DNA of 64,000 nt from Bacillus mycoides (GCF_001757995.1 NZ_LXLV01000058.1:1-64000); one strand, 5' to 3'. Shown: positions 42,043-51,230, numbered from the stretch's first letter. Made by a program: numbers and translations. The notes: generated by a model not told the origin, from the letters alone.

Positions 42043-42401
42043 TCCATGAATTCAATTCGATTTCCAAACGGATCTGACACGTAAAATCTAATCACATCTG
42101 GTCGTGCATTATCATCTATCACTTTAATACCTTGTTGTATTAATTTTTGTTTAAATTCGTCAATTTTAATAACATAAAAAGCTGGATGCGCCTTTTTAGC
42201 TGGATTAAAATTTTGCTCAACTCCGATATGAATCTCTTGATTTCCACACTTAAACCAACACCCACCACGCTTCTTTAATTCCTCTGGCTTTGGGATTTCC
42301 TCCATACCAATTTTATTACCATAAAATTCTCGCGCTTCTTCTTCACATCCTACGGGCGCAGCTACTTGTACATGATCAATTCCTTGAATATAATTTTTCA
42401 T
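42030..42401 (-). CDS. Glyoxalase/VOC-superfamily protein
   Basis: 123 aa, single VOC-fold repeat pair. Typical beginning IDHVQVAAPVGCEEEAREFYGNKIGM and end FYVSDPFGNRIEFME, in which His9 and Glu119 would be metal ligands. It might be an isomerase, lyase or resistance protein; the substrate cannot be inferred. Single gene converging on the yitT-like gene. Confidence 0.85.
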   Translation of the reverse strand: MKNYIQGIDHVQVAAPVGCEEEAREFYGNKIGMEEIPKPEELKKRGGCWFKCGNQEIHIGVEQNFNPAKKAHPAFYVIKIDEFKQKLIQQGIKVIDDNARPDVIRFYVSDPFGNRIEFMENKN

Positions 42402-42636
42402 ATTCCTTCCCCCTCTTCTATTCTAATGTTATAACGAAAACGCATCTCTGTAACTTACAGAAAATCAATAAAACAATATAAGCTTCTCTTATTACTTATT
42501 TTATATCCCTTACCAAAATGAAGAAAATAAATTTTATTCGGTAATTTCCATTTTTTATAGAAATACACATCACACCTATATTATAGTTATTAATAGATCC
42601 ATCTTTTTTAGATGCCAGTTGTACGGAGGAAATATT

Positions 42637-44169
42637 ATGAGTCGTAAAAAATATTCATCTACTCAAAAAAAGCGTCACCCAAACGTATCGGGACGCCTGC
42701 GAAACCATATACAAAATCGTTCTTTAGCAGAAATGTATGCATCTCTTTTTGAACATAACCCTGATAGTATTATTTCATTGAATTTAGAAGGAGTTATTTT
42801 ACATATTAACCCCTCTGCTGAAAGAATATTAGGTTATACTTCTAACGAATTAGAGCGAAAAACAATCACTTCTATTTTAGAAGCACATATTTCTGATCAA
42901 GTACTACAATACATAAAAAATACTGCAGCTGATAATCAAAAAGAGTATATCGTCTCTATTTATCATAAAGACGGATATTTACTAGATGCCGTAACAAAGT
43001 TAGTTCCTATTTTTGTTGAAAATCGTTTAACAGGTGTATACGCCATTATGAAACCCCTTGAAAAATCAGAAAGAATTGAGAAAGTATTACAAGAGAGTGA
43101 GAAACGATTACGCACATTAATGAATTCAATGCCTGCATTTGTTATTTTTAAGGATCATGAAGGACGCTGGCTTGAAGCAAATGATTATGCGCTTTCTTGT
43201 TTCAATTTCCATAACGTACCTTATCATGGAAAAAGAGACAATGAACTCATTCAATATAACGAAGCGTACCGCGAATCTTTTTTGCATTGTGAAGAAGTCG
43301 ATGAACTAACATGGCAAAAAGGACAAATTCTTCACGGAGAGGAATTTATTATACATAGAGATGATTTCGACCTAGTTTTAAGTATTTCAAAAGTCCCACT
43401 TTTCCATCCTGATGGCTCACGCAAAGGTCTTATAGTGATGGGAAGGGACGTTACCGAACTAAAAGAAACTGAAAAGTTATTACGAAAATCCGAAAAGCTT
43501 GCAGTAGTAGGACAACTGACAGCTGGAATTGCACATGAAATTAGAAACCCACTCACTTCATTAAAAGGATTTTTAACATTATTACATCCAGAAATAAATG
43601 AGGAAAATAAATGGTATGTGGACGTTATGTTGAGTGAGATTTCACAAATGGAATCTATAACAAGCCAATTTATGGCGATGTCTAAACCACAAGTGTTATC
43701 TATTCATACATGCAACGTACAAACATTAATTGAAGAAGTTGTAACTTTTATTTTACCAACAGCAATTATGCATAGCGTTCATATCATCATGGACCATTTC
43801 GATTATATTTCTGACATTCAATGTGACAGTAATCAATTAAAACAAGTTTTTATTAACATAGTAAAAAATGCGATTGAGGCGATGCCTGATGGTGGTAACA
43901 TATTCATTCAAACAACTTCGTTAGAAAATGATTTTGTTTCAATACGCATTATCGATGAAGGTTGCGGGATTCCTGAAGAGCGCATGGCTCGTCTTGGCGA
44001 ACCTTTTTATAGCTTGAAAGAAAAAGGAACTGGTCTGGGCTTAATGATGTGCTATAAAATCATTCAAGAGCATCACGGAAAATTATTCATTTCAAGTGAA
44101 TTAAACATAGGAACAACTGTCGATATCCAATTACCAATTGCTACATCTCAGCCTGTAACAAACTCGTAA
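42637..44169 (+). CDS. Soluble PAS-domain sensor histidine kinase, sporulation-kinase type
   Basis: 510 aa from ATG 42637 after GGAGG. Two PAS domains (about 32-145 and 157-275), then a HisKA domain with His300 in IAHEIRNPLTSLKGFL, the N box NIVKNAIEAMPDGG, G1 DEGCGIPEE and G2 GTGLGLMM. No membrane span. The H-box and the following sequence are close to the KinA/KinE-type kinases that phosphorylate Spo0F, so it may feed the sporulation phosphorelay; this is inferred. No response regulator gene is adjacent, as is usual for phosphorelay kinases. Confidence 0.88.
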   Translation: MSRKKYSSTQKKRHPNVSGRLRNHIQNRSLAEMYASLFEHNPDSIISLNLEGVILHINPSAERILGYTSNELERKTITSILEAHISDQVLQYIKNTAADNQKEYIVSIYHKDGYLLDAVTKLVPIFVENRLTGVYAIMKPLEKSERIEKVLQESEKRLRTLMNSMPAFVIFKDHEGRWLEANDYALSCFNFHNVPYHGKRDNELIQYNEAYRESFLHCEEVDELTWQKGQILHGEEFIIHRDDFDLVLSISKVPLFHPDGSRKGLIVMGRDVTELKETEKLLRKSEKLAVVGQLTAGIAHEIRNPLTSLKGFLTLLHPEINEENKWYVDVMLSEISQMESITSQFMAMSKPQVLSIHTCNVQTLIEEVVTFILPTAIMHSVHIIMDHFDYISDIQCDSNQLKQVFINIVKNAIEAMPDGGNIFIQTTSLENDFVSIRIIDEGCGIPEERMARLGEPFYSLKEKGTGLGLMMCYKIIQEHHGKLFISSELNIGTTVDIQLPIATSQPVTNS

Positions 44170-44233
44170 CTATACATCTACAAGATATTATAAGTAGTTC
44201 AGTTATTGTGGAAAACATCTACACTAATACGCT

Positions 44234-44274
44234 AAAAAGCTCAAAGTCCCTATATGACTCTGAGCTTTATTTTT
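44234..44274. terminator. Bidirectional terminator, kinase / phosphotransferase
   Basis: Stem AAAGCTCAAAGTC / TGACTCTGAGCTTT (one mismatch) with T5 downstream. Confidence 0.8.
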
Positions 44275-44291
44275 GTATAAAACGCATTTCA

Positions 44292-45083
44292 TTACATCCA
44301 CTCTCTTCCATGTTCACGAATGAATTTAATATCGGTTTCATAATGTTCAAGGTGTCCTTCATCTATCATTTTTTTGAAATTCATATCGCCTTCTTTAGCT
44401 TTTCTTTTCATATATTTACATAGCCCTTCTAATCGTAGCAATACCATCTCCAGATAATCTTCTTCCATACCCCCACCGTAAGATTCAAAAAACAATTTAA
44501 CTCTTTGCTTTATACGTTCCGCATGCTGTAATGAATTATAATAAACTGCCTCACCTGTTTCCGTATAATAAACTCTACTTAATGGGACACAAGTGTAAAG
44601 AGTATAGGCTATGTCCCAAAGTCTTGGTCCAGGACCAGCAACATCAAAATCAATAATACCTACTGGTTTTTCGTTATTAAAAATAATGTTATATATTGCA
44701 AAATCATTGTGGCATACAACCTCTATTTTATTTGGAGTATTATCCATTGGTTTCCAATCATCTGATAAAGGAAAATCACTCACAGCATCATGATAAAGAC
44801 GGAGTATCTTCGCTATTTCTTTTAAAACATCATTAGACCACATGTACTCTTTTAAAGGATAATTACCAGCTTTCCCTTCAATAAATGATAATATCTCTCT
44901 ATCTTTATCATCAATACCTAAAAACTTTGGTGCATAACTAAAACCTTTGTTTTCCAAATGATTTAATAGCTTATGAATTTTGGTACTGCCTTGCTTTAAT
45001 TCTCGTCGAACAGTATCTTCCGAACGATATACGTTTGAGACATTCCCTCCCGTTAGCATTTCTTCATTTTCGTAATTTGACAT
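44292..45083 (-). CDS. Aminoglycoside/choline phosphotransferase-family (APH) kinase
   Basis: 263 aa. Protein-kinase-like fold with the catalytic loop VCHNDFAIYNIIF (catalytic Asp of HxDxxxxN) and the metal-binding IIDFDVAGPGPRLWD. The N-terminal lysine region is RRELKQGSTK. Such proteins phosphorylate aminoglycosides or small metabolites; the substrate here is unknown, and a resistance function should not be assumed. ATG 45083 with GGGGGA upstream. Single gene. Confidence 0.85.
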   Translation of the reverse strand: MSNYENEEMLTGGNVSNVYRSEDTVRRELKQGSTKIHKLLNHLENKGFSYAPKFLGIDDKDREILSFIEGKAGNYPLKEYMWSNDVLKEIAKILRLYHDAVSDFPLSDDWKPMDNTPNKIEVVCHNDFAIYNIIFNNEKPVGIIDFDVAGPGPRLWDIAYTLYTCVPLSRVYYTETGEAVYYNSLQHAERIKQRVKLFFESYGGGMEEDYLEMVLLRLEGLCKYMKRKAKEGDMNFKKMIDEGHLEHYETDIKFIREHGREWM

Positions 45084-45242
45084 CTAATAGTTCCCCCTCA
45101 TTATTAGAAAAATCTACACACTTAAAACAAATTTCCAATTATTCTATACTCCTGCTCATTAACAAAACAGGAACCCCTTTGCTTTTCTTTATATTTTAAC
45201 ATAACTTTCCTATTCTCTTTTAATTCCTTAAATTTCAACAAA

Positions 45243-45283
45243 AAAATCGAGTATACAATCTTTGTGATTGTATACTCGATTTA
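45243..45283 (-). terminator. Terminator of mhqO-mhqD
   Basis: 17-bp perfect stem AAATCGAGTATACAATC / GATTGTATACTCGATTT with a 5-base loop, then T-rich, just after the mhqD stop codon. Confidence 0.9.
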
Positions 45284-45292
45284 GTCTACTAT

Positions 45293-45910
45293 TTATGCAT
45301 GTGAAAACATTTTTTCATACCATTCTGTTGCCTTCTCTACTTCATTCATCGTTAATTGATGTCCTCTATTTTCCCAATGCATTGTTACATTAGCGTTTGC
45401 ATTTTCTAATAGCATCTTTAATTCCTCTGACTCAGAAGGTGAACAAATTGGATCATTTGTTCCAGCAGCAATAAACACTGCTTTCTCTACTAAATTAGGA
45501 AGTTTTATCCCTCTTCTTGGGACCATTGGATGATGAAGAATGGCACCTTTTAATGCATTTTCATAATGGAATAATAAACTCGCTGCAATATTTGCTCCAT
45601 TTGAATACCCAGCAGCTACGATATTATCTCTATCAAATTCATACGTTTTTGCTGCTTCATTTAAAAATTCATTTAATTCCTTCGTACGGAAAATAAGATC
45701 CTCTTCATCAAAAATACCTTCTGCTAATCGGCGGAAGAAACGAGGCATCCCATTTTCTAATACATTTCCACGAACACTTAATACAGAAGCTTTTGGATCA
45801 ATTCTTTCTGCAAGCGGTAATAAATCTAATTCATTTCCTCCTGTGCCATGAAGCAATAACAATACTGGTTTTGATGTATCTTTTCCTTTTTGAAAAACAT
45901 GTTTCATCAT
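45293..45910 (-). CDS. mhqD: Carboxylesterase MhqD (quinone stress)
   Basis: 205 aa. Alpha/beta hydrolase with LLLLHGTGGNELDLLPLAE near the N-terminus, nucleophile serine in AAGYSNGANIA, Asp in GTNDPICSP and catalytic His in NRGHQLT. Strongly like B. subtilis MhqD (YodD), a hydrolase induced by catechol and methylhydroquinone under MhqR control. It lies 24 bases after the mhqO homologue, so the two form one operon; in B. subtilis their counterparts are in separate operons. Confidence 0.92.
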   Translation of the reverse strand: MMKHVFQKGKDTSKPVLLLLHGTGGNELDLLPLAERIDPKASVLSVRGNVLENGMPRFFRRLAEGIFDEEDLIFRTKELNEFLNEAAKTYEFDRDNIVAAGYSNGANIAASLLFHYENALKGAILHHPMVPRRGIKLPNLVEKAVFIAAGTNDPICSPSESEELKMLLENANANVTMHWENRGHQLTMNEVEKATEWYEKMFSHA

Positions 45911-45934
45911 ATTCCTTTTCCCCTTTCAATCACT

Positions 45935-46873
45935 TTAGTCTAGATTTCTCACTTCAAATGGTAAGAGTGTCTGTTCAATTTGTTTTCTATGTTGTTCATA
46001 TCGCTCTGGCAACTTTAATTCCTCACCCATCGTCTCTAACGATTCGTCATGAGCAAAACCAGGAGGATCTGTTGCAATTTCAAATAAGATTTCGCCGTGT
46101 TCTCTAAAATAAATTGCGTTAAAATAATTTCGGTCTTGTACAGGAGTTACACCATATCCAAAGCGAGACACATGCTCTTTCCAGTCTAATTGATCAGTAT
46201 CATCGCTAGCTCTCCATGCAATATGATGAACCGTTCCAACACCCATTTGCCCACGTCCGATAGAATGTATCTTTAAATCAATTACATTTCCAATTTCAGC
46301 TGAAGAACGGAACCGCATAAACTCGCCCTCTTCTCCAACCTTTTCAAGTCCCATTACATGTTCTAACAATTCGGCAGTTTTTTGAGGTTGTGCCGATAAA
46401 AGAACTGCCCCACCAAATCCTTTAATAGCTACTTCTGACGTAACTTCTCCAAAGCTCCAAGTATTTAACTCGCCTTCTTCTCTTGCAACTAGCTCTAAAT
46501 GCAAACCATGTGGATCATCAAATTCCAAATACTTTTCTCCAAAGCGAGTCATTTTTGTATACGAAATATTGAACTTCTCCAATCTCTTTTCCCAAAATCC
46601 CATAGCACCTTTAGGTACAACGTAAGAAGTTATCCCTACTTGACCATCTCCAATAACACCTTGCTGAGCACCTGCCCATGGGAAAAATGTAATAATAGTT
46701 CCTGGTGTTCCTCCGTCATTCCCAAAGTAAAGATGATACGTACCTGGATCATCAAAATTCACTGTTTGTTTTACTAAACGCAATCCTAACACACCTGCAT
46801 AAAAATCTACATTTTCTTGTGGGTGACCTACGATTGCTGTAATATGGTGAATCCCCATCGTCTTCTTTTCCAT
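45935..46873 (-). CDS. mhqO: Ring-cleaving extradiol dioxygenase MhqO
   Basis: 312 aa from ATG 46873 (a GTG three codons upstream lies next to the ribosome binding site). Two VOC repeats: GIHHITAIVGHPQENVDFYAGVLGLRLV (metal His in HHI) and VHHIAWRASDD, with YFREHGEILFEIATDPPG giving the metal Glu. It matches MhqO/YdfO, which opens hydroquinone or catechol rings during quinone detoxification. First gene of mhqO-mhqD. Three MhqR-like palindromes lie upstream, one a perfect match. Confidence 0.92.
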   Translation of the reverse strand: MEKKTMGIHHITAIVGHPQENVDFYAGVLGLRLVKQTVNFDDPGTYHLYFGNDGGTPGTIITFFPWAGAQQGVIGDGQVGITSYVVPKGAMGFWEKRLEKFNISYTKMTRFGEKYLEFDDPHGLHLELVAREEGELNTWSFGEVTSEVAIKGFGGAVLLSAQPQKTAELLEHVMGLEKVGEEGEFMRFRSSAEIGNVIDLKIHSIGRGQMGVGTVHHIAWRASDDTDQLDWKEHVSRFGYGVTPVQDRNYFNAIYFREHGEILFEIATDPPGFAHDESLETMGEELKLPERYEQHRKQIEQTLLPFEVRNLD

Positions 46874-46972
46874 TTTCTCCACGCCCTTTTTTATTGCATT
46901 ATAAAAAACGTTTATTCGCTAAAATTCATTATTCATTTTGTCCATATGATAAAGTTCAATCCGCAATAGTAC

Positions 46973-46992
46973 TTCATCTCAATTTCGAGGTG
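46973..46992. promoter_or_regulatory. MhqR-like box 1 (weak)
   Basis: TTCATCTCAATTTCGAGGTG is an imperfect version of the TATCTCGAATTCGAGATA palindrome, about 100 bases before mhqO. Confidence 0.35.
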
Positions 46993-47027
46993 TTTCTCCA
47001 AAAACTAACACATTTCATCTCGCTTAG

Positions 47028-47053
47028 AAATTATCTCGAATTCGAGATAATTT
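47028..47053. promoter_or_regulatory. MhqR box 2, perfect palindrome
   Basis: A perfect 26-bp palindrome centred on GAATTC at 47040/47041; its core ATTATCTCGAATTCGAGATA equals the MhqR operator known from B. subtilis (tATCTcgaAtTCgAGATa). It lies about 155 bases upstream of mhqO. Confidence 0.85.
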
Positions 47054-47124
47054 ACAGAAAAACTACAATTTTTATGATTATATTTAAAATATTGATTTTA
47101 TGATTTTGACTATCCATCAAAAAT

Positions 47125-47146
47125 ATCTTGAATTCGAGATTTATTA
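47125..47146. promoter_or_regulatory. MhqR-like box 3
   Basis: ATATCTTGAATTCGAGATTT keeps the central GAATTC and both ATCT/AGAT half-sites with one break. Third site in the same 175-bp region. Confidence 0.55.
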
Positions 47147-47301
47147 TAGTCTAATTAATTTTTATTGTCAATGCGTATATCGTTTCATTTTTTCATCAAA
47201 AACAATATTCTGATAACTCATCTTCATCAAATAATTTGTTTAAAAAAGAGCAACAGACAAGCGGGAACATTCATGTAATAAATTTCTACTTTTCCCATAA
47301 T
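47147..47301. other. AT-rich intergenic sequence, no gene seen
   Basis: Remainder of the mhqO upstream region, with no open frame that has a ribosome binding site on either strand. Confidence 0.6.
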
Positions 47302-47331
47302 TAAAAAAGCCATACAAATGTATGACTTTTC
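47302..47331 (-). terminator. Terminator of the yerD-like gene
   Basis: Stem AAAAGnCATACA / TGTATGnCTTTT with a short loop, about 28 bases after the stop codon. Confidence 0.75.
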
Positions 47332-47358
47332 ACTCACATTTTTTGTTCAGCTACATAT

Positions 47359-48933
47359 TTACTTCCCAATTACGGAAGGAAACAATTCTGAAAGTGGAAC
47401 TACTCTCCCCATCTCATCTTTAAACACAATATGCTCTCTCGTTAAATAGCGTGGGCTCCTTACTCCCGCTGCCGCCGCTAATGAAAACAAACTATATCTC
47501 ATACTAATAATATAGTTCATTACTCGCCATTTCTTCTCATACGGATCTAACGCTTTTTGGTAGTGCGGATTCGTAGTTGCAACCCCAGATGGACATTGTC
47601 CTGAATTACATTGAAGCGCCATAATACAACCACTTGCCATCATAAATCCGCGTGCTGAATTTACAGCATCTGCACCAATAGCTAAAGCAATCGCCACTTT
47701 ATCTGGTGTGATTAACTTCCCGGAGGCAAACACCTTTAGTTTATCCCTGACACCAAAATGATTTGCCGTATCAATAAATGTAAGTAATGCCGGTATAAGA
47801 GGAAGCCCCATACTATCTGCCATCGATTTATACGTTGCACCTGATCCACCTTCTGAACCGTCGATTGTAATAAAATCTGGATAGATGTTTAATTCTTTCA
47901 TTGCTTTTAATAAATCTTCCAAAGGCTTCTGTTGACCAATTACAATTTTCATGCCCACTGGTTTACCACCTTTTTCTTGTAAATCTTGAATAAAATATAA
48001 AGCCTCTGCGGCACTACTAATAAATGAAAAACGATTTGGTGAATTAATCGTTTCTCCTTCTCGTACTTTCCGAACGGAAGCGATTTTCTCATTTACCTTC
48101 TGTCCTTCTAAATGACCACCACGTATTTTTGCTCCTTGCCCAAATTTCAATTCAAACGCTTTAATATTACTTTCTTTCGCCTTCTCCATAAATTCCTTCA
48201 TCGAAAAATTCCCGTCCTCGTCACGGTATCCGAATAATCCCGGACCAATTTGTGCAACGATATTCGCACCCGTATGTAAATGTTCTGGAATAACGCCCCC
48301 TTCCCCAGTATTAATCCACGAACCACCTGCCATTTTTGCACCAAACCCAGCTGATAAAATATAATTTTCTCCAATTGCACCGTAAGATGTCGCTGACGCT
48401 CCAAACATCCCATACAGTTTCCATGGATATTTACGATTTCCGCCGACTATAATTGCATCATCTTCTTCATACAACCAAAGGTTTGTTGTATCCGCTGTCA
48501 ATTTTTCTCTTCTTGAAAATAACCCTTCTTTATGAATCATATACTTTTTCCCCTCACGTTCTTGCGTGAGATTCACACTTAATTCATCTGTTAATGTGGG
48601 GAATAATGTATTAGCAATATAATAGCCAGATTCCTCAAAATCCCGTTTTGATCCAAAACCAAGTATTTCAGAACGGTATTTTGCTAGAAACATAACACTT
48701 TGAAAATCGTAGCGCGAAAAGGGCTTTCCCTCAGTATCATGATCAAACCAATATTGCCGAAATTCCGGGCCTATTTTTTCGAGTAAATAGCGCATTCTAC
48801 CTAAGTATGGATGCAGTTTTAATATAGAATGATGCGTCCGTTTTTTAATAAAAAATGTAATGATAAAAAAGACAATTAAAAGTAACATCAAAAAGAGCAA
48901 TATACTAATAATAACGAGTAGCGCTTCACTCAT
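47359..48933 (-). CDS. yerD: FMN-binding glutamate synthase-domain protein, YerD-like
   Basis: 524 aa from ATG 48933 after GGGGGA. An N-terminal membrane helix (about 4-28, LLVIISILLFLMLLLIVFFIITFF) precedes a glutamate synthase central domain. That domain shows GAKIRGGHLEG, ITIDGSEGGSGATY (FMN phosphate loop) and CNSGQCPSGVATTNP, whose cysteines could hold the 3Fe-4S cluster. It lacks the N-terminal glutaminase domain of GltB, so it is not a complete glutamate synthase. Real function unknown. Downstream of an OYE reductase gene, with a terminator between. Confidence 0.88.
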   Translation of the reverse strand: MSEALLVIISILLFLMLLLIVFFIITFFIKKRTHHSILKLHPYLGRMRYLLEKIGPEFRQYWFDHDTEGKPFSRYDFQSVMFLAKYRSEILGFGSKRDFEESGYYIANTLFPTLTDELSVNLTQEREGKKYMIHKEGLFSRREKLTADTTNLWLYEEDDAIIVGGNRKYPWKLYGMFGASATSYGAIGENYILSAGFGAKMAGGSWINTGEGGVIPEHLHTGANIVAQIGPGLFGYRDEDGNFSMKEFMEKAKESNIKAFELKFGQGAKIRGGHLEGQKVNEKIASVRKVREGETINSPNRFSFISSAAEALYFIQDLQEKGGKPVGMKIVIGQQKPLEDLLKAMKELNIYPDFITIDGSEGGSGATYKSMADSMGLPLIPALLTFIDTANHFGVRDKLKVFASGKLITPDKVAIALAIGADAVNSARGFMMASGCIMALQCNSGQCPSGVATTNPHYQKALDPYEKKWRVMNYIISMRYSLFSLAAAAGVRSPRYLTREHIVFKDEMGRVVPLSELFPSVIGK

Positions 48934-48963
48934 TCCGCTTCCCCCTATATATGAAATTCCATA

Positions 48964-48998
48964 ATAAAAAGAGAACACTCGATGTGTTCTCTTTTTAT
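48964..48998 (-). terminator. Terminator of the OYE gene
   Basis: 15-bp perfect stem ATAAAAAGAGAACAC / GTGTTCTCTTTTTAT, 6 bases after the OYE stop codon. It also sits in the leader of the yerD-like gene. Confidence 0.88.
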
Positions 48999-49004
48999 CC
49001 TTAT

Positions 49005-50132
49005 TCACACTAACGTAGCAAGATGCTCTTTCGCGTCATATTCAACTAAACTTTCAGCATTTTTAATTCGATGAACAAAATCTGGGTTAGCGATTAATGG
49101 TCTTCCGAACGCCGCTACATCAATTGTTCCTTCTTGAAATGCTTCTTCTGCCTCTTTCGGGTTCAAATTACCCACCCCAACAATAGTACCATCCCAATAT
49201 TTTCTTACTAATTGATGAAAATTCTTTCCGTCAGCAATAACTTGCGTATAATTCATCGTTGAAGGGTGAATCATTGTTAATCCAACTTCTCTAAACATAT
49301 TTACAAACGTTTCAATCGCAAGTTCTGGATTTCCCCACATATAAGCAGGATTATCACCTTTAAATGCAGAGAAGCGAAGAAGTGTTTTATCAGCTCCAAC
49401 TGCCTCTATTACAGCCTCGGTTACTTCTTTCATAAATGTTAACCTTTGCTTTAAGTCCCCGCCATATTTATCTGTGCGCTTATTCGCAAACTCATAAGTG
49501 AATTGATCAATTAAATATCCGTGTGCACCGTGAATTTCTACTCCATCAAATCCAGCTTCGATTGCGTTCTTTGCAGCTTGTGCATATTGACCGATAACTT
49601 CTTTTATTTCTTCTATTGTCATTGCTTCTGGTGTATCAAACGGTTTACGAAAACGCGGAACATTACCCTCCGCAGCAATAGCAGACGGCGCTTGCGGCAT
49701 TTGACCACCAATTATTTCGTGATGACTCATACGTCCAACATGCCATATTTGAGCAATAATCGTTCCGCCTTCTTTATGTACTGCCTCTGTAACAGGTTTC
49801 CAAGAATCAATTTGCGCTTGTGTATAAATACCTGGTACTCCCGGATTCCCTTTTGCTCTCGGGCTAATGACAATTCCTTCTGTAATAATTAATCCAATCC
49901 CATCAGCAGCACGTTTTTGGTAATACTCTACTACATCAGTACCAACTACCCCAGTCTCATTATTTGCAAAACATCTCGTCATCGGTGCCATCGCTATGCG
50001 ATTACGAAGAGACCAAGATCCAATTTGAATCGGATCAAACACCTTTGTTTCATCAATGTTTTCAAAAGATCCCCAAGCGTTTATATTTGTTCCTGCATAA
50101 ATATTTGCTGCTTTATTGTTTGAACTTGTCAT
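49005..50132 (-). CDS. Old yellow enzyme-family alkene reductase
   Basis: 375 aa, TIM-barrel flavoprotein. FMN-binding and catalytic segments: IAMAPMTRCFANNETG, QIWHVGRMSH, GFDGVEIHGAHGYLIDQF (His-Gly-Ala-His for substrate binding), NKRTDKYGG and VAAFGRPLIANPDF. It reduces activated C=C bonds with NAD(P)H, often to detoxify electrophiles. A probable remnant of a MarR-type regulator lies upstream in the same orientation (50277-50402), the sort of regulator usually paired with such genes. ATG 50132 after GGGGGAAG. Confidence 0.92.
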   Translation of the reverse strand: MTSSNNKAANIYAGTNINAWGSFENIDETKVFDPIQIGSWSLRNRIAMAPMTRCFANNETGVVGTDVVEYYQKRAADGIGLIITEGIVISPRAKGNPGVPGIYTQAQIDSWKPVTEAVHKEGGTIIAQIWHVGRMSHHEIIGGQMPQAPSAIAAEGNVPRFRKPFDTPEAMTIEEIKEVIGQYAQAAKNAIEAGFDGVEIHGAHGYLIDQFTYEFANKRTDKYGGDLKQRLTFMKEVTEAVIEAVGADKTLLRFSAFKGDNPAYMWGNPELAIETFVNMFREVGLTMIHPSTMNYTQVIADGKNFHQLVRKYWDGTIVGVGNLNPKEAEEAFQEGTIDVAAFGRPLIANPDFVHRIKNAESLVEYDAKEHLATLV

Positions 50133-50261
50133 TTTTCTTCCCCCTTATAAAAAACTTACTATAATCGCATCATACTTACTTTTAAATAGTAACGTCAATT
50201 TATACGCCTTTACCATTAAATATTCACATATTAAACAAACAGAATAATAAAAACAAAAATT

Positions 50262-50292
50262 AAAAAGGTTTCCTAATTAGGAAACCTTTTTT
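50262..50292 (-). terminator. Terminator after the MarR-like remnant
   Basis: Stem AAAAAGGTTTCC / GGAAACCTTTTT with loop TAATTA. The right arm codes the last codons of the remnant. Confidence 0.85.
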
Positions 50293-50402
50293 AGTTGACC
50301 ATATAAGGCTAACAATTCGTTTATCTCTTTTACATAAAGAAAATAAACAATTATTATCTCCTCACATATGGAAAATCTCTTAACAATAGAAATGAGAATG
50401 GC
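50277..50402 (-). pseudogene. Possible C-terminal remnant of a MarR-type regulator
   Basis: A 41-codon open frame without an ATG, stopped upstream by TGA (50403-50405) and ending KEINELLALYGQLKKVS before a TAA and a strong terminator. The helical tail looks like the C-terminus of a MarR-family protein. No start codon or ribosome binding site is visible and the N-terminal winged-helix part is missing, so it would be a decayed gene. The identification rests on a short tail and is uncertain. Confidence 0.35.
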
Positions 50403-50445
50403 TCAGTATTCTTCTAAAAATAAAAACTTATATATACCTAAAACA

Positions 50446-50520
50446 ATGAAAGCCCTACCTCTCTTTCATCCTTACGGCTCCTTGTCCGTGCCAGTGTGAA
50501 TCAGGATTGCAAAAATCAAG
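50446..50520. other. GC-richer 75-bp island in an AT-rich intergenic region, unidentified
   Basis: The stretch around CTTACGGCTCCTTGTCCGTG stands out in composition from its flanks. The plus strand has a 17-codon ORF (ending GSLSVPV), the minus strand an open stretch (DSHWHGQGAVRMKER). Neither has a ribosome binding site. It may be a remnant of a mobile element or a small RNA; I cannot identify it. Confidence 0.3.
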
Positions 50521-50736
50521 TAACTATTTTATCGAAGTATTTACTTAAACTTCGAACATTCGTAAAAGAAATTAAAAAATAAAAATGGATTAAATTGTAG
50601 TAATAATAAAAGAGGTTAATGCTTTAAAAGTGGTTTGAAAGAGTTGAATGTCTTTGAAATGATTGATTTTCTATAATTATATTCCCAAAAAATTCAAGAT
50701 CTTTTTTGGGATGTAATATATTATTTGTAATGAACC
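50521..50736. other. Intergenic region 3' of carD
   Basis: No gene seen. A stem TCCCAAAAAA / TTTTTTGGGA (50682-50711) could be the carD terminator but lacks a T tail. Confidence 0.5.
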
Positions 50737-51198
50737 TTAACAAAAGCTTTTTATTTGATTTTCTGTGATACCTTCAATTAATCCCAGTTCACTAATCAAA
50801 AATTCATGTGCGTTATCTAACATTTTCTTTTCGCTTGCATTAAGTGCTTTTTCTTTCTGCATACGTAATAAATCACGTACAACTTCAGCACCTTCTTGTA
50901 TTTTACCCGTTTTTATTTTATCTGTATTCAATTTATACCTTTGTTTCCACGTCAGTAATCTGTCTGATTCCCCGTGCTGAAAAATATCTATTATGTTTGT
51001 TAATGCCTTTATATCCGTAACTGGTCGTATATTTGAACTCAATATTTTTCCCATAGGAATCATTACTTCCATATTACTAGCCGACATTTTTATGACATAA
51101 TACTGTTGTTTTTCTCCTGAGATTTCCTTTTCTTCTATGGCTTTAATTATACCTGCTCCGTGCATTGGATAAACGATGTTATCGCCAATTTGAAACAA
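50737..51198 (-). CDS. CarD/CdnL-family RNA polymerase-binding regulator, YdeB-like
   Basis: 153 aa from a TTG at 51198, 6-7 bases after GGAGGTGG, giving the family start (M)FQIGDNIVYPMHGAGI. The N-terminal CarD/TRCF RNA polymerase-interaction domain covers residues 1-60, and a helical C-terminal domain follows (LTWKQRYKLNTDKIKTGKIQEGAEVVRDLLRMQ). CdnL-type proteins bind the polymerase beta subunit and stabilise open complexes at promoters such as those for rRNA. An ATG 14 codons upstream would overlap the ribosome binding site. Preceded by a good sigma-A promoter. Confidence 0.9.
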   Translation of the reverse strand: MFQIGDNIVYPMHGAGIIKAIEEKEISGEKQQYYVIKMSASNMEVMIPMGKILSSNIRPVTDIKALTNIIDIFQHGESDRLLTWKQRYKLNTDKIKTGKIQEGAEVVRDLLRMQKEKALNASEKKMLDNAHEFLISELGLIEGITENQIKSFC

Positions 51199-51230
51199 AT
51201 AATCCACCTCCATATATGGTAACCTTCTCA

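Noticed and set aside
50446-50499. 17-codon ORF beginning MKALPLFHPYG
   Set aside because: No ribosome binding site; too short to support. Reported only as part of an unexplained island.
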